Part shown: in pieces, positions 52,506 through 61,080 of the stretch
Layout: every line of letters begins with the position of its first letter
How positions within the stretch are numbered: position 1 is the stretch's first letter
Assembly: GCA_902771155.1 (NCBI GenBank)
Contig: CACXVS010000003.1
Span: 1-64,000 of the forward strand
Direction of reading: 5' to 3'
DNA from: an uncultured Prevotellaceae bacterium
Lineage (GTDB): Bacteria > Bacteroidota > Bacteroidia > Bacteroidales > Bacteroidaceae
DNA: 64,000 nucleotides
Program-made: the position numbers and the translations under genes
The notes under the pieces: generated by a model
Told to the model about the DNA's origin: nothing
What the model saw: the letters and a program-made list of their open reading frames with translations, nothing else
Databases searched by the model: none

Positions 52506-53678
52506 TCAGAATTCAGGCATTGTAGGCAGATCGACAGCCTTTATAGCCATACATTCCATCTCAATAAGCCAGCCCGGACGGCAAACGGGCGCATGAACAA
52601 TGACATATGGTTTACCTGCGAAACGTTCCTCGTATAATTCGCGTACCAATTCATAGTCGGCAGTGTCGCGAAGATATACAACCATCTCTGCTACATCGTT
52701 GAAGTTACAATCGGCTTCAGCCAATAGCGCCTCAACATTCTCCCACATGCGATGTGTTTGCTTGATAATATCCTTTGGATACATGATCTCACCTTTGTTG
52801 TTGATTGATGCAGTGCCAGAGATGAAAACGTGACGACGGTCGGCATAGTTGACCAGTGTGCCTCTTTCAAAACTCACACCATAGTCACTGGTGCGGTTTA
52901 GATGAGTAGAGGCGTAGAGATAGTGTATCTGTTCTTTTTTGATGCCAGCGATGGCATAGTTATCCATTTGAGAAAGCACGTTGGGGTCTTGTTGACGGCC
53001 TCCAATGCCTGTTGAGGCAATGAAATGGGTGTTAACCGTCAGTCCTTGTGTGAAAAAGAACTGGTTTCGGGCACGTACCACACCACCATAGTTCAGGTCG
53101 ACATCGTTTACAAAGAACCATGTACGTATGCAATTGGCCTCCAAAGTACAGCCCTCTTGAATAAGCTGCATATTATACTCATTGAAAAGTAGGCGTGTCT
53201 GATATTCAGAATTGGCTGCCATATTATGAGCAGAACCGTTCCACAAGTGACGAAACCCGCCATGTTTCACTTCGTATAATCCACTTGTGCTAATACCTGT
53301 TTGTACATTGGTCATCAGATAAACCCAAAGTGCAATCTTCGTGCCATCAAGTGGCGCTTGTTGGATAATGCTCTTGGCACAATCGGTTACATCGTTGGCT
53401 ATGATGTCATCAGCCTGATTGGCGGCATCACTGAGGAAATAACGCTTAAAAACAGATTGCGCCCCCTTGAACGGACCTTCTAACAATTGGTTGTATGCCC
53501 CTAAAATGGCCTCTAGTTGCTGGGGGAATGGCAACCGCGATGAGTTGGTGTGAATCATGGCATGAAATTCGCATACATCTGTGCCATTCTCAAATTTGAA
53601 AACATCTGCAAATGCGTTCTCGAACTGAAAAGTCTGTTGTTTTTTATCCATTTCCATTTTAATGTTCTTTTGCTCCAT
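52506..53678 (-). CDS. Chorismatase/Rid-superfamily enzyme (FkbO/Hyg5-like)
   Basis: A 390-residue cytoplasmic protein. The first 230 residues resemble the N-terminal half of FkbO/Hyg5-type chorismatases (CIRTWFFVNDVDLNYGGVV, FIASTGIGGR). The C-terminal 130 residues are YjgF/Rid-like (HVFISGTASINNKGEI, ENVEALLAEADCNFNDV, YVIVHAPVCRPGWLIEMECM). Known chorismatases turn chorismate into dihydroxycyclohexadiene carboxylates or hydroxybenzoate. Overlaps the cytochrome gene by 20 nt; MEMDKKQQ at 53657 is an alternative start. The enzyme assignment is an inference; the two-part architecture is clear. Confidence 0.65.
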   Translation of the reverse strand: MEQKNIKMEMDKKQQTFQFENAFADVFKFENGTDVCEFHAMIHTNSSRLPFPQQLEAILGAYNQLLEGPFKGAQSVFKRYFLSDAANQADDIIANDVTDCAKSIIQQAPLDGTKIALWVYLMTNVQTGISTSGLYEVKHGGFRHLWNGSAHNMAANSEYQTRLLFNEYNMQLIQEGCTLEANCIRTWFFVNDVDLNYGGVVRARNQFFFTQGLTVNTHFIASTGIGGRQQDPNVLSQMDNYAIAGIKKEQIHYLYASTHLNRTSDYGVSFERGTLVNYADRRHVFISGTASINNKGEIMYPKDIIKQTHRMWENVEALLAEADCNFNDVAEMVVYLRDTADYELVRELYEERFAGKPYVIVHAPVCRPGWLIEMECMAIKAVDLPTMPEF

Positions 53679-54387
53679 TGTTAATCCAACTGTCGATGAG
53701 TGGCAGAATGGTCATTTTGTTTTTCTCGGATACGAGATCATAGTGATCCATTGAAATGCCTTCAACAGATTGCTGGTTGAGTACCATGTGAAGGACACTG
53801 TTGCTAGATGCGCCTGGGGCTACAAGTTTTTTTCCTTCTACTTTTTTGGAGTCAACGTCGACGAGCGAACCATAGCTATTGCCTTCTGTCAGATAGAGTC
53901 CGGCAGCAGCACGATTAGAGGCTCCATGACAGTTGGCGCAAGTGGTGTTGAAGTAGCTGATCTGGATGGCATTTAACATACTGATGTCAATGGTGCCTAC
54001 ATCCATCCTGACAAGTTCATCGGCCTTCGAGATGTCAACTTCCTTAAAAGAGACAATATGCTTTCTCAAGCGATCGAGTATACAGAGGCGTACTAATGTG
54101 ATGTTCTCCTTAATGCCAGAGAGTTCGACAGAGACTTTGCCGTTAATCACGTCACTACTGCTGATAACTTTCGAAACGTCGGCATACTCATCGTCGGCAC
54201 CTTCAAAGCCGGCTATAGAGACACGATAGTCGGCAGGCCAGTTTTCGAGGCCTTCAAGTGTACCTTCGAGTAGTACCGTTCTACCCTCAGGCAGGATGTC
54301 TGTCTCAGGGTAGATTCGTCCGTCGTCGCAAGCAGAGGACAGGAAGAATGCGAAAACCAAAAGGACTATAGATGATATCTTTCTCAT
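53659..54387 (-). CDS. Mono-heme c-type cytochrome lipoprotein
   Basis: A 242-residue lipoprotein: lipobox LSSAC (Cys20), a beta-rich domain (about 35-135), then a cytochrome-c-like region with one CANCHG heme site near residue 155 and a candidate Met ligand in EGISMDHYDL about 60 residues on. This fits a membrane-tethered electron carrier on the periplasmic side. One nucleotide separates it from the porin upstream. It could pass electrons to or from the di-heme protein of the same operon. Confidence 0.8.
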   Translation of the reverse strand: MRKISSIVLLVFAFFLSSACDDGRIYPETDILPEGRTVLLEGTLEGLENWPADYRVSIAGFEGADDEYADVSKVISSSDVINGKVSVELSGIKENITLVRLCILDRLRKHIVSFKEVDISKADELVRMDVGTIDISMLNAIQISYFNTTCANCHGASNRAAAGLYLTEGNSYGSLVDVDSKKVEGKKLVAPGASSNSVLHMVLNQQSVEGISMDHYDLVSEKNKMTILPLIDSWINNGAKEH

Positions 54388-54388
54388 G

Positions 54389-55657
54389 TCAGAAGGCGTA
54401 TTGAAGCATTATTTGTGCCATATGGGTGCAGATGCCGAGATCGTCGAGATCACGGTCAAGTTGAGTCTCGTGGCCTGTGCGTCCAGTAAACTGATACATC
54501 GCGGAGAGCTTGATGTTGGTCTTCGGGATGAAGTAGTTGACACTGGCTGCAGGCATATTCAGGAAACCGTCCTTACTGCTACCATTACGATTGTAGAGGT
54601 CATAACGGAGACCTAACTGCCACTGGGGGTGAACAAAATAACCCACTTGAGCATAGCCGCCCCAATAGTTATAGGTGTCATCGATCTTCTGACGATCAGT
54701 AAATCCGATGTGCATATAGTAAGCCTCAGCGCCAACATACCATTTGTTCTTCAGCATGGCGAACTCCACACCTGCCCTGAAATCGTTGGTTGATTCGTTC
54801 TCAGACTCTACGTTATAGTTGGCACTTATACCAATCAGCAGCTTGTCTTCATGCAGCAGTTTGGGGTTGCCTTGCGTCATCGGCATAGCGCCCTTTGGTT
54901 GATAAGTCAAGCGTCCTGCATAGAGTAGTGAGGGAATGTGGATATCGTCGCTGATAGTTTTGGTGGCACCATTCTGAGCACTTCCCGTACCATTCCAAAG
55001 ACCTACTTCATAACCAAACCTATTGGCAATGAATCCATGAGCTTCTATGCCGAGATCAAAACCGGTGCCGATGCCTGGTGTGACAGCATTCAGAGAGTGG
55101 GGCAGAATAGCTACGGCTGTCAGTGAAGTGGGTAGCGAGGGGAATAGAGTCTCTCCAAGGGTTGTCAGATAGGCATGAGTGAATGGCGTTTTGAATTTAC
55201 CTGCACGGAAACGTAGTGCAGGACTGACTGCATAGTCGATCCAAGCTTGCTGAAGAATATTGCCTCCAGAGGCAGCGGCGTTTACACAGACATTATAGTC
55301 TATTTTACCAAAGGCCTTACCTGTGAAGCCGATGATGGCATAGGGCATGGCAAAGCCAGAATTGGCGACGTTGTCCTGATTATAGGCCTTGTCGAGTCCT
55401 TCATCATCATAGTATTTGAAGTTTGCCGTTGTCTGCATATACAGATAAGGTTTGAACACGAAACTGCCATCGTTACTCTGGAGAGTGAAACCACGATCGT
55501 CAGCGATAGGAATCACCCCGTTGTCCATATTCAACTGTGAAGCCTCGTTGACTTCAGTCACTGGCTCATTTATAATCTCTTTTGTCTTTGTTTCAGCAAG
55601 GACACTTACCGAAACCATGCTTGCCATCAGAATGGCGGTTATTTTATTAGTATTCAT
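54389..55657 (-). CDS. Outer-membrane porin, OprO/P-like
   Basis: A 422-residue exported protein (signal peptide ending near VLAET). The strand pattern with FVFKPYLYMQTTANFKYYDD, FRAGKFKTPFTHAYLTT, YEVGLWNGTG and a terminal Phe in IMLQYAF fits the phosphate-selective porin O/P family, a large group with varied substrates. RAGKFKTPF is the usual hallmark. In this operon it probably passes iron, an iron chelate or the chorismatase product. Start at MNTNKITA, 32 nt after the di-heme gene. Confidence 0.85.
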   Translation of the reverse strand: MNTNKITAILMASMVSVSVLAETKTKEIINEPVTEVNEASQLNMDNGVIPIADDRGFTLQSNDGSFVFKPYLYMQTTANFKYYDDEGLDKAYNQDNVANSGFAMPYAIIGFTGKAFGKIDYNVCVNAAASGGNILQQAWIDYAVSPALRFRAGKFKTPFTHAYLTTLGETLFPSLPTSLTAVAILPHSLNAVTPGIGTGFDLGIEAHGFIANRFGYEVGLWNGTGSAQNGATKTISDDIHIPSLLYAGRLTYQPKGAMPMTQGNPKLLHEDKLLIGISANYNVESENESTNDFRAGVEFAMLKNKWYVGAEAYYMHIGFTDRQKIDDTYNYWGGYAQVGYFVHPQWQLGLRYDLYNRNGSSKDGFLNMPAASVNYFIPKTNIKLSAMYQFTGRTGHETQLDRDLDDLGICTHMAQIMLQYAF

Positions 55658-55689
55658 ATTATTAATATCAACTTTCAACTCTCAATTAG

Positions 55690-57144
55690 TTATAGTGACC
55701 ATAGGAACTGTACAAGTTGGTCACGTTCTTTCTTACTCATGTTCTTGAATCTATTCTTCGAAGCCTCACCTTCCCCTCCATGCCACATGATAGCTTCGAC
55801 AAAATTACGTGCTCGGCCATCGTGCAGGAAATATGTATGTCCGTTGACTTTCTTCTGAAGTCCGACACCCCATAGCGGTGTGGTGCGCCACTCATTGCCT
55901 CGGGCTAATCCACTGACAAAGTTATCGTTCAGACCAACTCCCATGATTTCCGATCCCATGTCGTGGAGCAGGAAGTCGGAATACGGGTGGATGGTTTGTC
56001 CACCAAGCCACGGAAGTGCTGTTCCTGCCAGAAGAACGGATCCACGTGTTTTGGTGTGAAGTGTTGTGACATGACAGAGATGACAGCCAGCTTCATAGAA
56101 CAATTGTTCACCAGTTTGAACGTCAGGATCGTTGATGTTACGTCGCGCTGGAACAGCCAATCCTTGCATATAGAGGTCTACATCTTCCATACTTTTTGTG
56201 TCTACATCAAGCATGTCGTAAGCGAGTCCCATCATAGAACCTTCGTCCATCTGTCGCTGACCTTCGCAAATCTCCTCTGGATAACGGCTGTTTGTCATGC
56301 CCATATCGCTGGAGAATCCTAGTTCTACAGTCAGGTCGGCATGCTGGGCTTTGTTACCCGAGAGCCCGAGTTGCAGTCTGCCTCGTTCGTTAATGTAATT
56401 GCAGCGTCCACTGATGCCCCATTCAGGATAGTTGCTTTTGTGCGCAAGTGCTTCTATTTCATTCTGGTCGAGTGCCATGATTTGTCCCATACCGACATGG
56501 CGTAGGGGTACACGGACTGTGCAGAACAGGTCATTAGGACTAATGCTGTCAGCATACCATTCTGTAATGCTCCACCGAGGGACGCAAAGTGTGTATTCCT
56601 CGCCATCGGGGAAGGAATAGGTCATTGAGTCGATCTTGACTTTCAGTTTACCTTCAGGATGTACGCCATAAATGGCTTGGTCGTGAATCACTCGGCCGTA
56701 ATTGGGGAAGAAGGTCCCGTTTTTACGGGTAATATAGATAAGCGATGCCGTGAATCCATAAGGGCCAGAGCCGTCATCGCTGCCATTCTTGAAACTAGTC
56801 CAATAGGTAGGCTCTGTGCGTCCTGCATTACGATGACAGCTACCGCAGCTGTACCCGGCATATACTGGTCCCAGGCCACCACCGTGCCCATTCTCATTCG
56901 AGGTCTTTACATTGTCATAAAGACGGTCTCCTGCATTGAAACGGGCAGCATATTCACCTGAGAGCCAGCGCGAAGCCTGGTCGTAAGCAACAGAGGAGTT
57001 GTAGAATCCAGTTGAGGTCCCTGCAGATAAAGCATAGCCTTTTGGAATCCTGATATCCTCTACATCCAATTGCTCACTCTCATCGCAGGCAGTGAGGCTG
57101 AAAAGGCCTGTTAGAAGTAATGAAATCCTTAAGTATTTGTTCAT
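55690..57144 (-). CDS. Di-heme oxidoreductase (DUF1111/DHOR) lipoprotein
   Basis: A 484-residue lipoprotein, lipobox SLTAC (Cys20). Two CxxCH heme sites: CGSCHRNAG near residue 100 and CHLCHVTT near residue 355. HDMGSEIMGVGL, SGLARGNEWRTTPLWG and FLHDGRARNFVEAI are family hallmarks of DHOR, a relative of di-heme peroxidase/MauG. These proteins frequently neighbour imelysin genes. It probably oxidises or reduces a metal or small molecule in the periplasm or on the surface. 102 nt, with a hairpin, separate it from imelysin. Confidence 0.9.
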   Translation of the reverse strand: MNKYLRISLLLTGLFSLTACDESEQLDVEDIRIPKGYALSAGTSTGFYNSSVAYDQASRWLSGEYAARFNAGDRLYDNVKTSNENGHGGGLGPVYAGYSCGSCHRNAGRTEPTYWTSFKNGSDDGSGPYGFTASLIYITRKNGTFFPNYGRVIHDQAIYGVHPEGKLKVKIDSMTYSFPDGEEYTLCVPRWSITEWYADSISPNDLFCTVRVPLRHVGMGQIMALDQNEIEALAHKSNYPEWGISGRCNYINERGRLQLGLSGNKAQHADLTVELGFSSDMGMTNSRYPEEICEGQRQMDEGSMMGLAYDMLDVDTKSMEDVDLYMQGLAVPARRNINDPDVQTGEQLFYEAGCHLCHVTTLHTKTRGSVLLAGTALPWLGGQTIHPYSDFLLHDMGSEIMGVGLNDNFVSGLARGNEWRTTPLWGVGLQKKVNGHTYFLHDGRARNFVEAIMWHGGEGEASKNRFKNMSKKERDQLVQFLWSL

Positions 57145-57187
57145 AAATATAGTTGTAATTCCTGGTTGCCTCTTTTAAACCGCAATA

Positions 57188-57218
57188 GCGAAGACGGATT
57201 TTCCTGGTCCGTCTCCGC
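57188..57218 (-). promoter_or_regulatory. Intercistronic hairpin
   Basis: AGACGGA/TCCGTCT with GCG/CGC outer pairs, between the imelysin and di-heme genes. No T run follows on the minus strand, so it is more likely an mRNA-stability or processing element than a full terminator. Confidence 0.5.
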
Positions 57219-57246
57219 TTGGTGGAATATTTGTTTTATACCTTAT

Positions 57247-58407
57247 TTATTTGGTAGCATCTTGAAGGAACGGCTTCAGTTCGTTCTCTAGAATATCCCC
57301 TAAATCAGCACATGTCTCCATAGCAGCCCTAGCTTCAGAAGAGTTGATGTTGTTGCGGAAGGGCTGCGGAATAGCCTGGATGGCATCAGCTGCAGTGTTG
57401 ATCGCATCCTTTACCTTTGTGTCGAGCGTTGCATTGTACTTGGCAACAAGCTTTGACAGGGAATGATTGTTGATGTTTCCGTCACGTGAGCCATAATAGG
57501 CATTGCGGATGGAGAGGATATTATTGGTGTAGTCGTCACGAGAGTGCCAGCTGTACCACGACTCAACAGCATAGAGTGCCTCATTGGTCTTACCAGATAC
57601 ATAGAGGCTATAGGGATCGCCAATCTTAGCATCGCCCACCTCACCTGCAATGTCGATACATCCATCGATAAGTTGTTCGATACAACTGAGTCCACTGGTG
57701 AAATCACCGCCATTGTGATTTTTGAATGAAGTGGCATAACCGTTGTTCCATGCATCAACGAGTGTGGTCACATCATTGACCAGCAACTGGGCGGTATTTC
57801 TCATATACTGTGCCCAAGCTGTCGCATTGGCCTCATTATAAACAGCATTGGCAGCTTCTCCGTCAGCAGCCACATCGGTCAAGGTCCGGGCCTTACCATC
57901 ACGGAATGCCAGGAACTCCAACGTGTGGAATCCACGAACATTCTGAGCGGCAGCAATTGCCTCATCATCCTCATTATAGTCACCTGTCCATTCCATCTCG
58001 TTCCACTGCTGAGATTCCAACAGTTTTACGATGGCTTCCTGGTCGAGTGGCCATGAGTCCATGTTGGGATCGAGACCATAGTCAGCAACAGGACCGAAGA
58101 GGAAGGCCTCGCTCGACTCCCAAGGCTCACGAGCAGCCAGCCATGCATTGCAGACGGCCTGGAAATTGGCATCCGATGGCGCGTTTCCAAAAGCTACCAC
58201 AGCCTCATAGAGAGCACTGTTTTTTGTCTTCAGATCATTGTAGGTAGGAAGTACTACAGCGTCGACATACTGATTGATAATGGCGTCATACTCAGCGTCA
58301 AGAATCTCAATTTTGCTGTCTTCCTTCTTGTCGTCATCACTGCTACAAGCGGTGAATGCAAAGACTCCCGTGAGTGCAAGACTCACCATAAATAAAAACT
58401 TCTTCAT
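57247..58407 (-). CDS. Imelysin-family lipoprotein
   Basis: A 386-residue lipoprotein, lipobox FTACS (Cys21), followed by the acidic SSDDDKKEDS, a surface-export type of signal in Bacteroidetes. The body is helical and carries the imelysin signature GFHTLEFLAFRDG (GxHxxE) near residue 165 and SEAFLFGPVADYGLDPNMDSWP. Imelysins (IrpA, EfeO relatives) are iron-regulated and linked to iron uptake; mechanism is unsettled. It lies between the first porin (32 nt) and the di-heme protein. Confidence 0.93.
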   Translation of the reverse strand: MKKFLFMVSLALTGVFAFTACSSDDDKKEDSKIEILDAEYDAIINQYVDAVVLPTYNDLKTKNSALYEAVVAFGNAPSDANFQAVCNAWLAAREPWESSEAFLFGPVADYGLDPNMDSWPLDQEAIVKLLESQQWNEMEWTGDYNEDDEAIAAAQNVRGFHTLEFLAFRDGKARTLTDVAADGEAANAVYNEANATAWAQYMRNTAQLLVNDVTTLVDAWNNGYATSFKNHNGGDFTSGLSCIEQLIDGCIDIAGEVGDAKIGDPYSLYVSGKTNEALYAVESWYSWHSRDDYTNNILSIRNAYYGSRDGNINNHSLSKLVAKYNATLDTKVKDAINTAADAIQAIPQPFRNNINSSEARAAMETCADLGDILENELKPFLQDATK

Positions 58408-58439
58408 CTTTTTTTATAGTTATTATCAGTGAATAATTA

Positions 58440-59744
58440 TTATTTCTTTGTGAACCAGCCAATATAGGCTATGCCAATACCAAATTCGTTCTCGCTGTTG
58501 TAAATCCCCTTGCCGAAGACCTTGTTGGTACCTATTTGACGAGTAGTATAGTCGGCTTTAACAACAAGGTTGGGCAGAACTTTCCAGTTGATGCCAAAGT
58601 TCCATTTGCTCACTTGGCAACGAGCATCCATTACATCCATCCCTTCTCCCTTTTCCTGTGAATTATAGTATTCATATTGCGCAAAGGGATAGATGACAGG
58701 GAAACATTTGTCACCTCCGCATATGCTTTTGAGATTAAAACCTACTTCTGCATGATACGAAACAGCACGCTTTGCAATAGGTGTCAGTCTGCTGTAACCT
58801 GATTTATTGGATAATCTTCCATTTTTTGCTCCCACCTGATCAGCATGGGCGATATTGCCCGACAGATAGTTGGCACGAGCCGTAAAGTATGGATTGGTGT
58901 ATTGGGCATCGACGGAGTAGATAGTTACCGGTATTTTTCCTATCTCATCGTAGGTAATCAGTTTGTCGGAGTTGGCTCCTGTATTGGCACAATAATAGAT
59001 AGAGGCACCAAGGCGGAGACCCGGAATGCCTGTATAGTTGAGTCGGGCCACATAAGCAGGACTGGTGAAATTATCGCCTTCGAAAAGCCCTTGTTTGCCA
59101 CCTCTTACCCACTTGTTGCGATCGAAGCCATTGGCATTCAAACCTGTTACGATCATGGCTTCATAATCGAAAGTGCCATAACCTTTACCGAACTTGCCAA
59201 GGAATTCTATGCCTGTTTCATGCCAAGTGCAGGGGATGATGGTTGTTTCGCCCTCTGGTCTTGAAGTTCCAAAGAAGTTAATGGGTTCATGATGTGCATT
59301 CGTAAGACCTATGGGCACTATCAGATGACCAGCTCGGACATTAAACTCTGGCATTATCATTCGAGTGATGTGGAACTGCTCTAATGCCACTTCTCCACCT
59401 TTTTCTACTTCTGTCTCGTATTCGCCGTTTTCGGTATTCTCCAGTTCGTAAGCTGTTCCTGTACCTCCATACTCAAACTCGATTTCTGCACCGAGAATCC
59501 ACTTCGGTGTGAACTTATAGTCGAAAGCCAAAACAAAGCGAGGAATGGAAATGGTGTTGTGATTTTGTTTCGCGTTTCCTTCACTATGGCCATAGAAGCG
59601 GTTAATACCATAATCTTTGAAGTTCGCAACCATCTCTCCATAGCCACCAAAACGGAATTTGTTATAACCAAGTGTATCAGGTTCGGCAGCCTTAACAGAA
59701 TTTATTGTCAGGCATAAAGCAAGCACAAAAAGAAGTTTTTTCAT
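58440..59744 (-). CDS. Outer-membrane porin, first gene of the imelysin operon
   Basis: A 434-residue exported barrel (signal peptide ending near VKAAE). Strand motifs FRFGGYGEMVANFKDYG, FVLAFDYKFTPKWILGAEIE, FNVRAGHLIVPIG and a terminal aromatic stretch IGIAYIGWFTKK. One external loop contains a CGGDKC pair. It belongs broadly with Bacteroidetes porin-like proteins; substrate unknown. Start at MKKLLFVLAL, because the promoter (59781-59788) rules out the longer frame. It is unlike the operon's second porin, so the system has two different outer-membrane channels. Confidence 0.82.
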   Translation of the reverse strand: MKKLLFVLALCLTINSVKAAEPDTLGYNKFRFGGYGEMVANFKDYGINRFYGHSEGNAKQNHNTISIPRFVLAFDYKFTPKWILGAEIEFEYGGTGTAYELENTENGEYETEVEKGGEVALEQFHITRMIMPEFNVRAGHLIVPIGLTNAHHEPINFFGTSRPEGETTIIPCTWHETGIEFLGKFGKGYGTFDYEAMIVTGLNANGFDRNKWVRGGKQGLFEGDNFTSPAYVARLNYTGIPGLRLGASIYYCANTGANSDKLITYDEIGKIPVTIYSVDAQYTNPYFTARANYLSGNIAHADQVGAKNGRLSNKSGYSRLTPIAKRAVSYHAEVGFNLKSICGGDKCFPVIYPFAQYEYYNSQEKGEGMDVMDARCQVSKWNFGINWKVLPNLVVKADYTTRQIGTNKVFGKGIYNSENEFGIGIAYIGWFTKK

Positions 59745-59780
59745 CTTAAATGATATATAATCTTTGTTCGAAATCGGCTG

Positions 59781-59811
59781 CAAAGGTAGTCAGATCTGAG
59801 CGCTTTGCCAA
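59781..59811 (-). promoter_or_regulatory. Imelysin operon promoter
   Basis: TACCTTTG (59781-59788) with TTG at 59809-59811, spacer exactly 20. The spacer contains the palindrome TCAGATCTGA (59790-59799), and TTTTTAGGTATTG runs into the -33 box. Confidence 0.75.
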
Positions 59812-59888
59812 TACCTAAAAATAATGAAATCGCCTCAAAAAGGCCTTTTCGGGTGTTTTACTCGTCAAAAAATACCTAATTGTGATTA

Positions 59889-59919
59889 TTGCACAGCTCG
59901 AAAATAATGCCTACCTTTG
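59889..59919 (+). promoter_or_regulatory. Promoter of the hemerythrin regulator
   Basis: TTG at 59889-59891, spacer 20, TACCTTTG at 59912-59919, 30 nt before the ATG. TGTGATTATTGCACA (59881-59895), an inverted TGTG/CACA pair, covers the -33 box. Confidence 0.72.
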
Positions 59920-59949
59920 CACTCGATAACCAAAAGTAGGTAGAAGGAC

Positions 59950-60912
59950 ATGAAAAATCAAAAGATGTATGAGGCCGACGACAAGATGATTTCGCTAATT
60001 CGTGATAATTACGACCTCTTGCAGATGCTGGGAAGTTTTGGCATCAGTCTTGGCTTTGGCGACAAGACGGTAAAGGAAACCTGTGAGGATAATGGTGTGG
60101 ATACCTATACCTTCTTGGCAGTTGTCAACTATAACATCAACGGATATGGTGAATTTGAGGCTGATGAACTGTTGTCTGTTCCCACGCTGTTGCACTATCT
60201 GGAGGCCAGCCATGCTTATTTCCTAGATTTCCAGTTGCCTTATATCCGTCGAGAACTGCAAGAGTCTCTCGATGAACGTGAGTCATTGGCAAAGCTCATC
60301 CTCCGCTTCTATGACGAATATGCCCATGAGATACGTCGCCACATGAAATATGAGCAGAAGACATTGTTCCCCTATGTCCAGTCTCTGATAGACGGTCATC
60401 CTGCCAATGACTATAACGTGGATACTTTCTCGAAGCATCATGGGGCTACCGACAAAAAGCTGCGCGAACTTAAACTGTTAATTATTAAGTATCTGCCACA
60501 GGATGGACTCCATAATAACCAATTGACAGCCACCCTTCACGATATTTACGAGAACGAGGTGTGGCTACGTCAGCATGCGATGGTAGAGGACTATATCTTT
60601 GTGCCAGCTATCCGTCGTCTGGAGCAACAGACAAAACAGGGTGATGTGACGCGAAACATATCCGACATGGTGTTTAAGGCTGGAACAGGTCAGAATCCCG
60701 ACGCGCTTAGTGATCGTGAGAAAGATGTAATTATATCGTTGGTTCAAGGCATGTCGAACAAAGAGATTGCTGACCATCTCTGTATCTCGGTGAATACAGT
60801 TATTACCCATCGTCGTAACATAGCCCGAAAGCTTCAGATTCACTCTCCTGCCGGTCTTACGATCTATGCCATTGTAAACGGCCTTATCGATATCTCAAGT
60901 GTAAAGCTGTAA
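59950..60912 (+). CDS. RIC-N / hemerythrin / LuxR-type one-component regulator
   Basis: A 320-residue soluble protein with three parts. Residues 1-65 resemble the N-terminal domain of RIC/ScdA di-iron repair proteins (DDKMISLIRDNYDLLQMLGS, KTVKETCEDNGVD). Residues about 75-230 are a hemerythrin-like helix bundle with candidate iron ligands in EASHAYF, EYAHEIRRHMKYEQKTLFP, FSKHHGATD and LRQHAMVEDYIFVP. Residues 250-320 are a LuxR/NarL HTH (LSDREKDVIISLVQGMSNKE, VNTVITHRRNIARKL). Likely it senses oxygen, NO or iron through a di-iron site and binds DNA directly. Divergent from the imelysin operon, its probable target. Confidence 0.88.
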   Translation: MKNQKMYEADDKMISLIRDNYDLLQMLGSFGISLGFGDKTVKETCEDNGVDTYTFLAVVNYNINGYGEFEADELLSVPTLLHYLEASHAYFLDFQLPYIRRELQESLDERESLAKLILRFYDEYAHEIRRHMKYEQKTLFPYVQSLIDGHPANDYNVDTFSKHHGATDKKLRELKLLIIKYLPQDGLHNNQLTATLHDIYENEVWLRQHAMVEDYIFVPAIRRLEQQTKQGDVTRNISDMVFKAGTGQNPDALSDREKDVIISLVQGMSNKEIADHLCISVNTVITHRRNIARKLQIHSPAGLTIYAIVNGLIDISSVKL

Positions 60913-61080
60913 CCTTACGGGCTTTTGGTTGAAGAAATCATACCGTTCGCTGTCTGTCTGAGGTCGTTGGCAGAAAGAAGGCTGCCGGTCTTTAAACCAC
61001 TTTCTATTTGATGCGTCAAAAGGATAGTTGCAACTGAGATGATAGAAATCAATGTTTAACTCATTAAAATAGAAAGAAAA

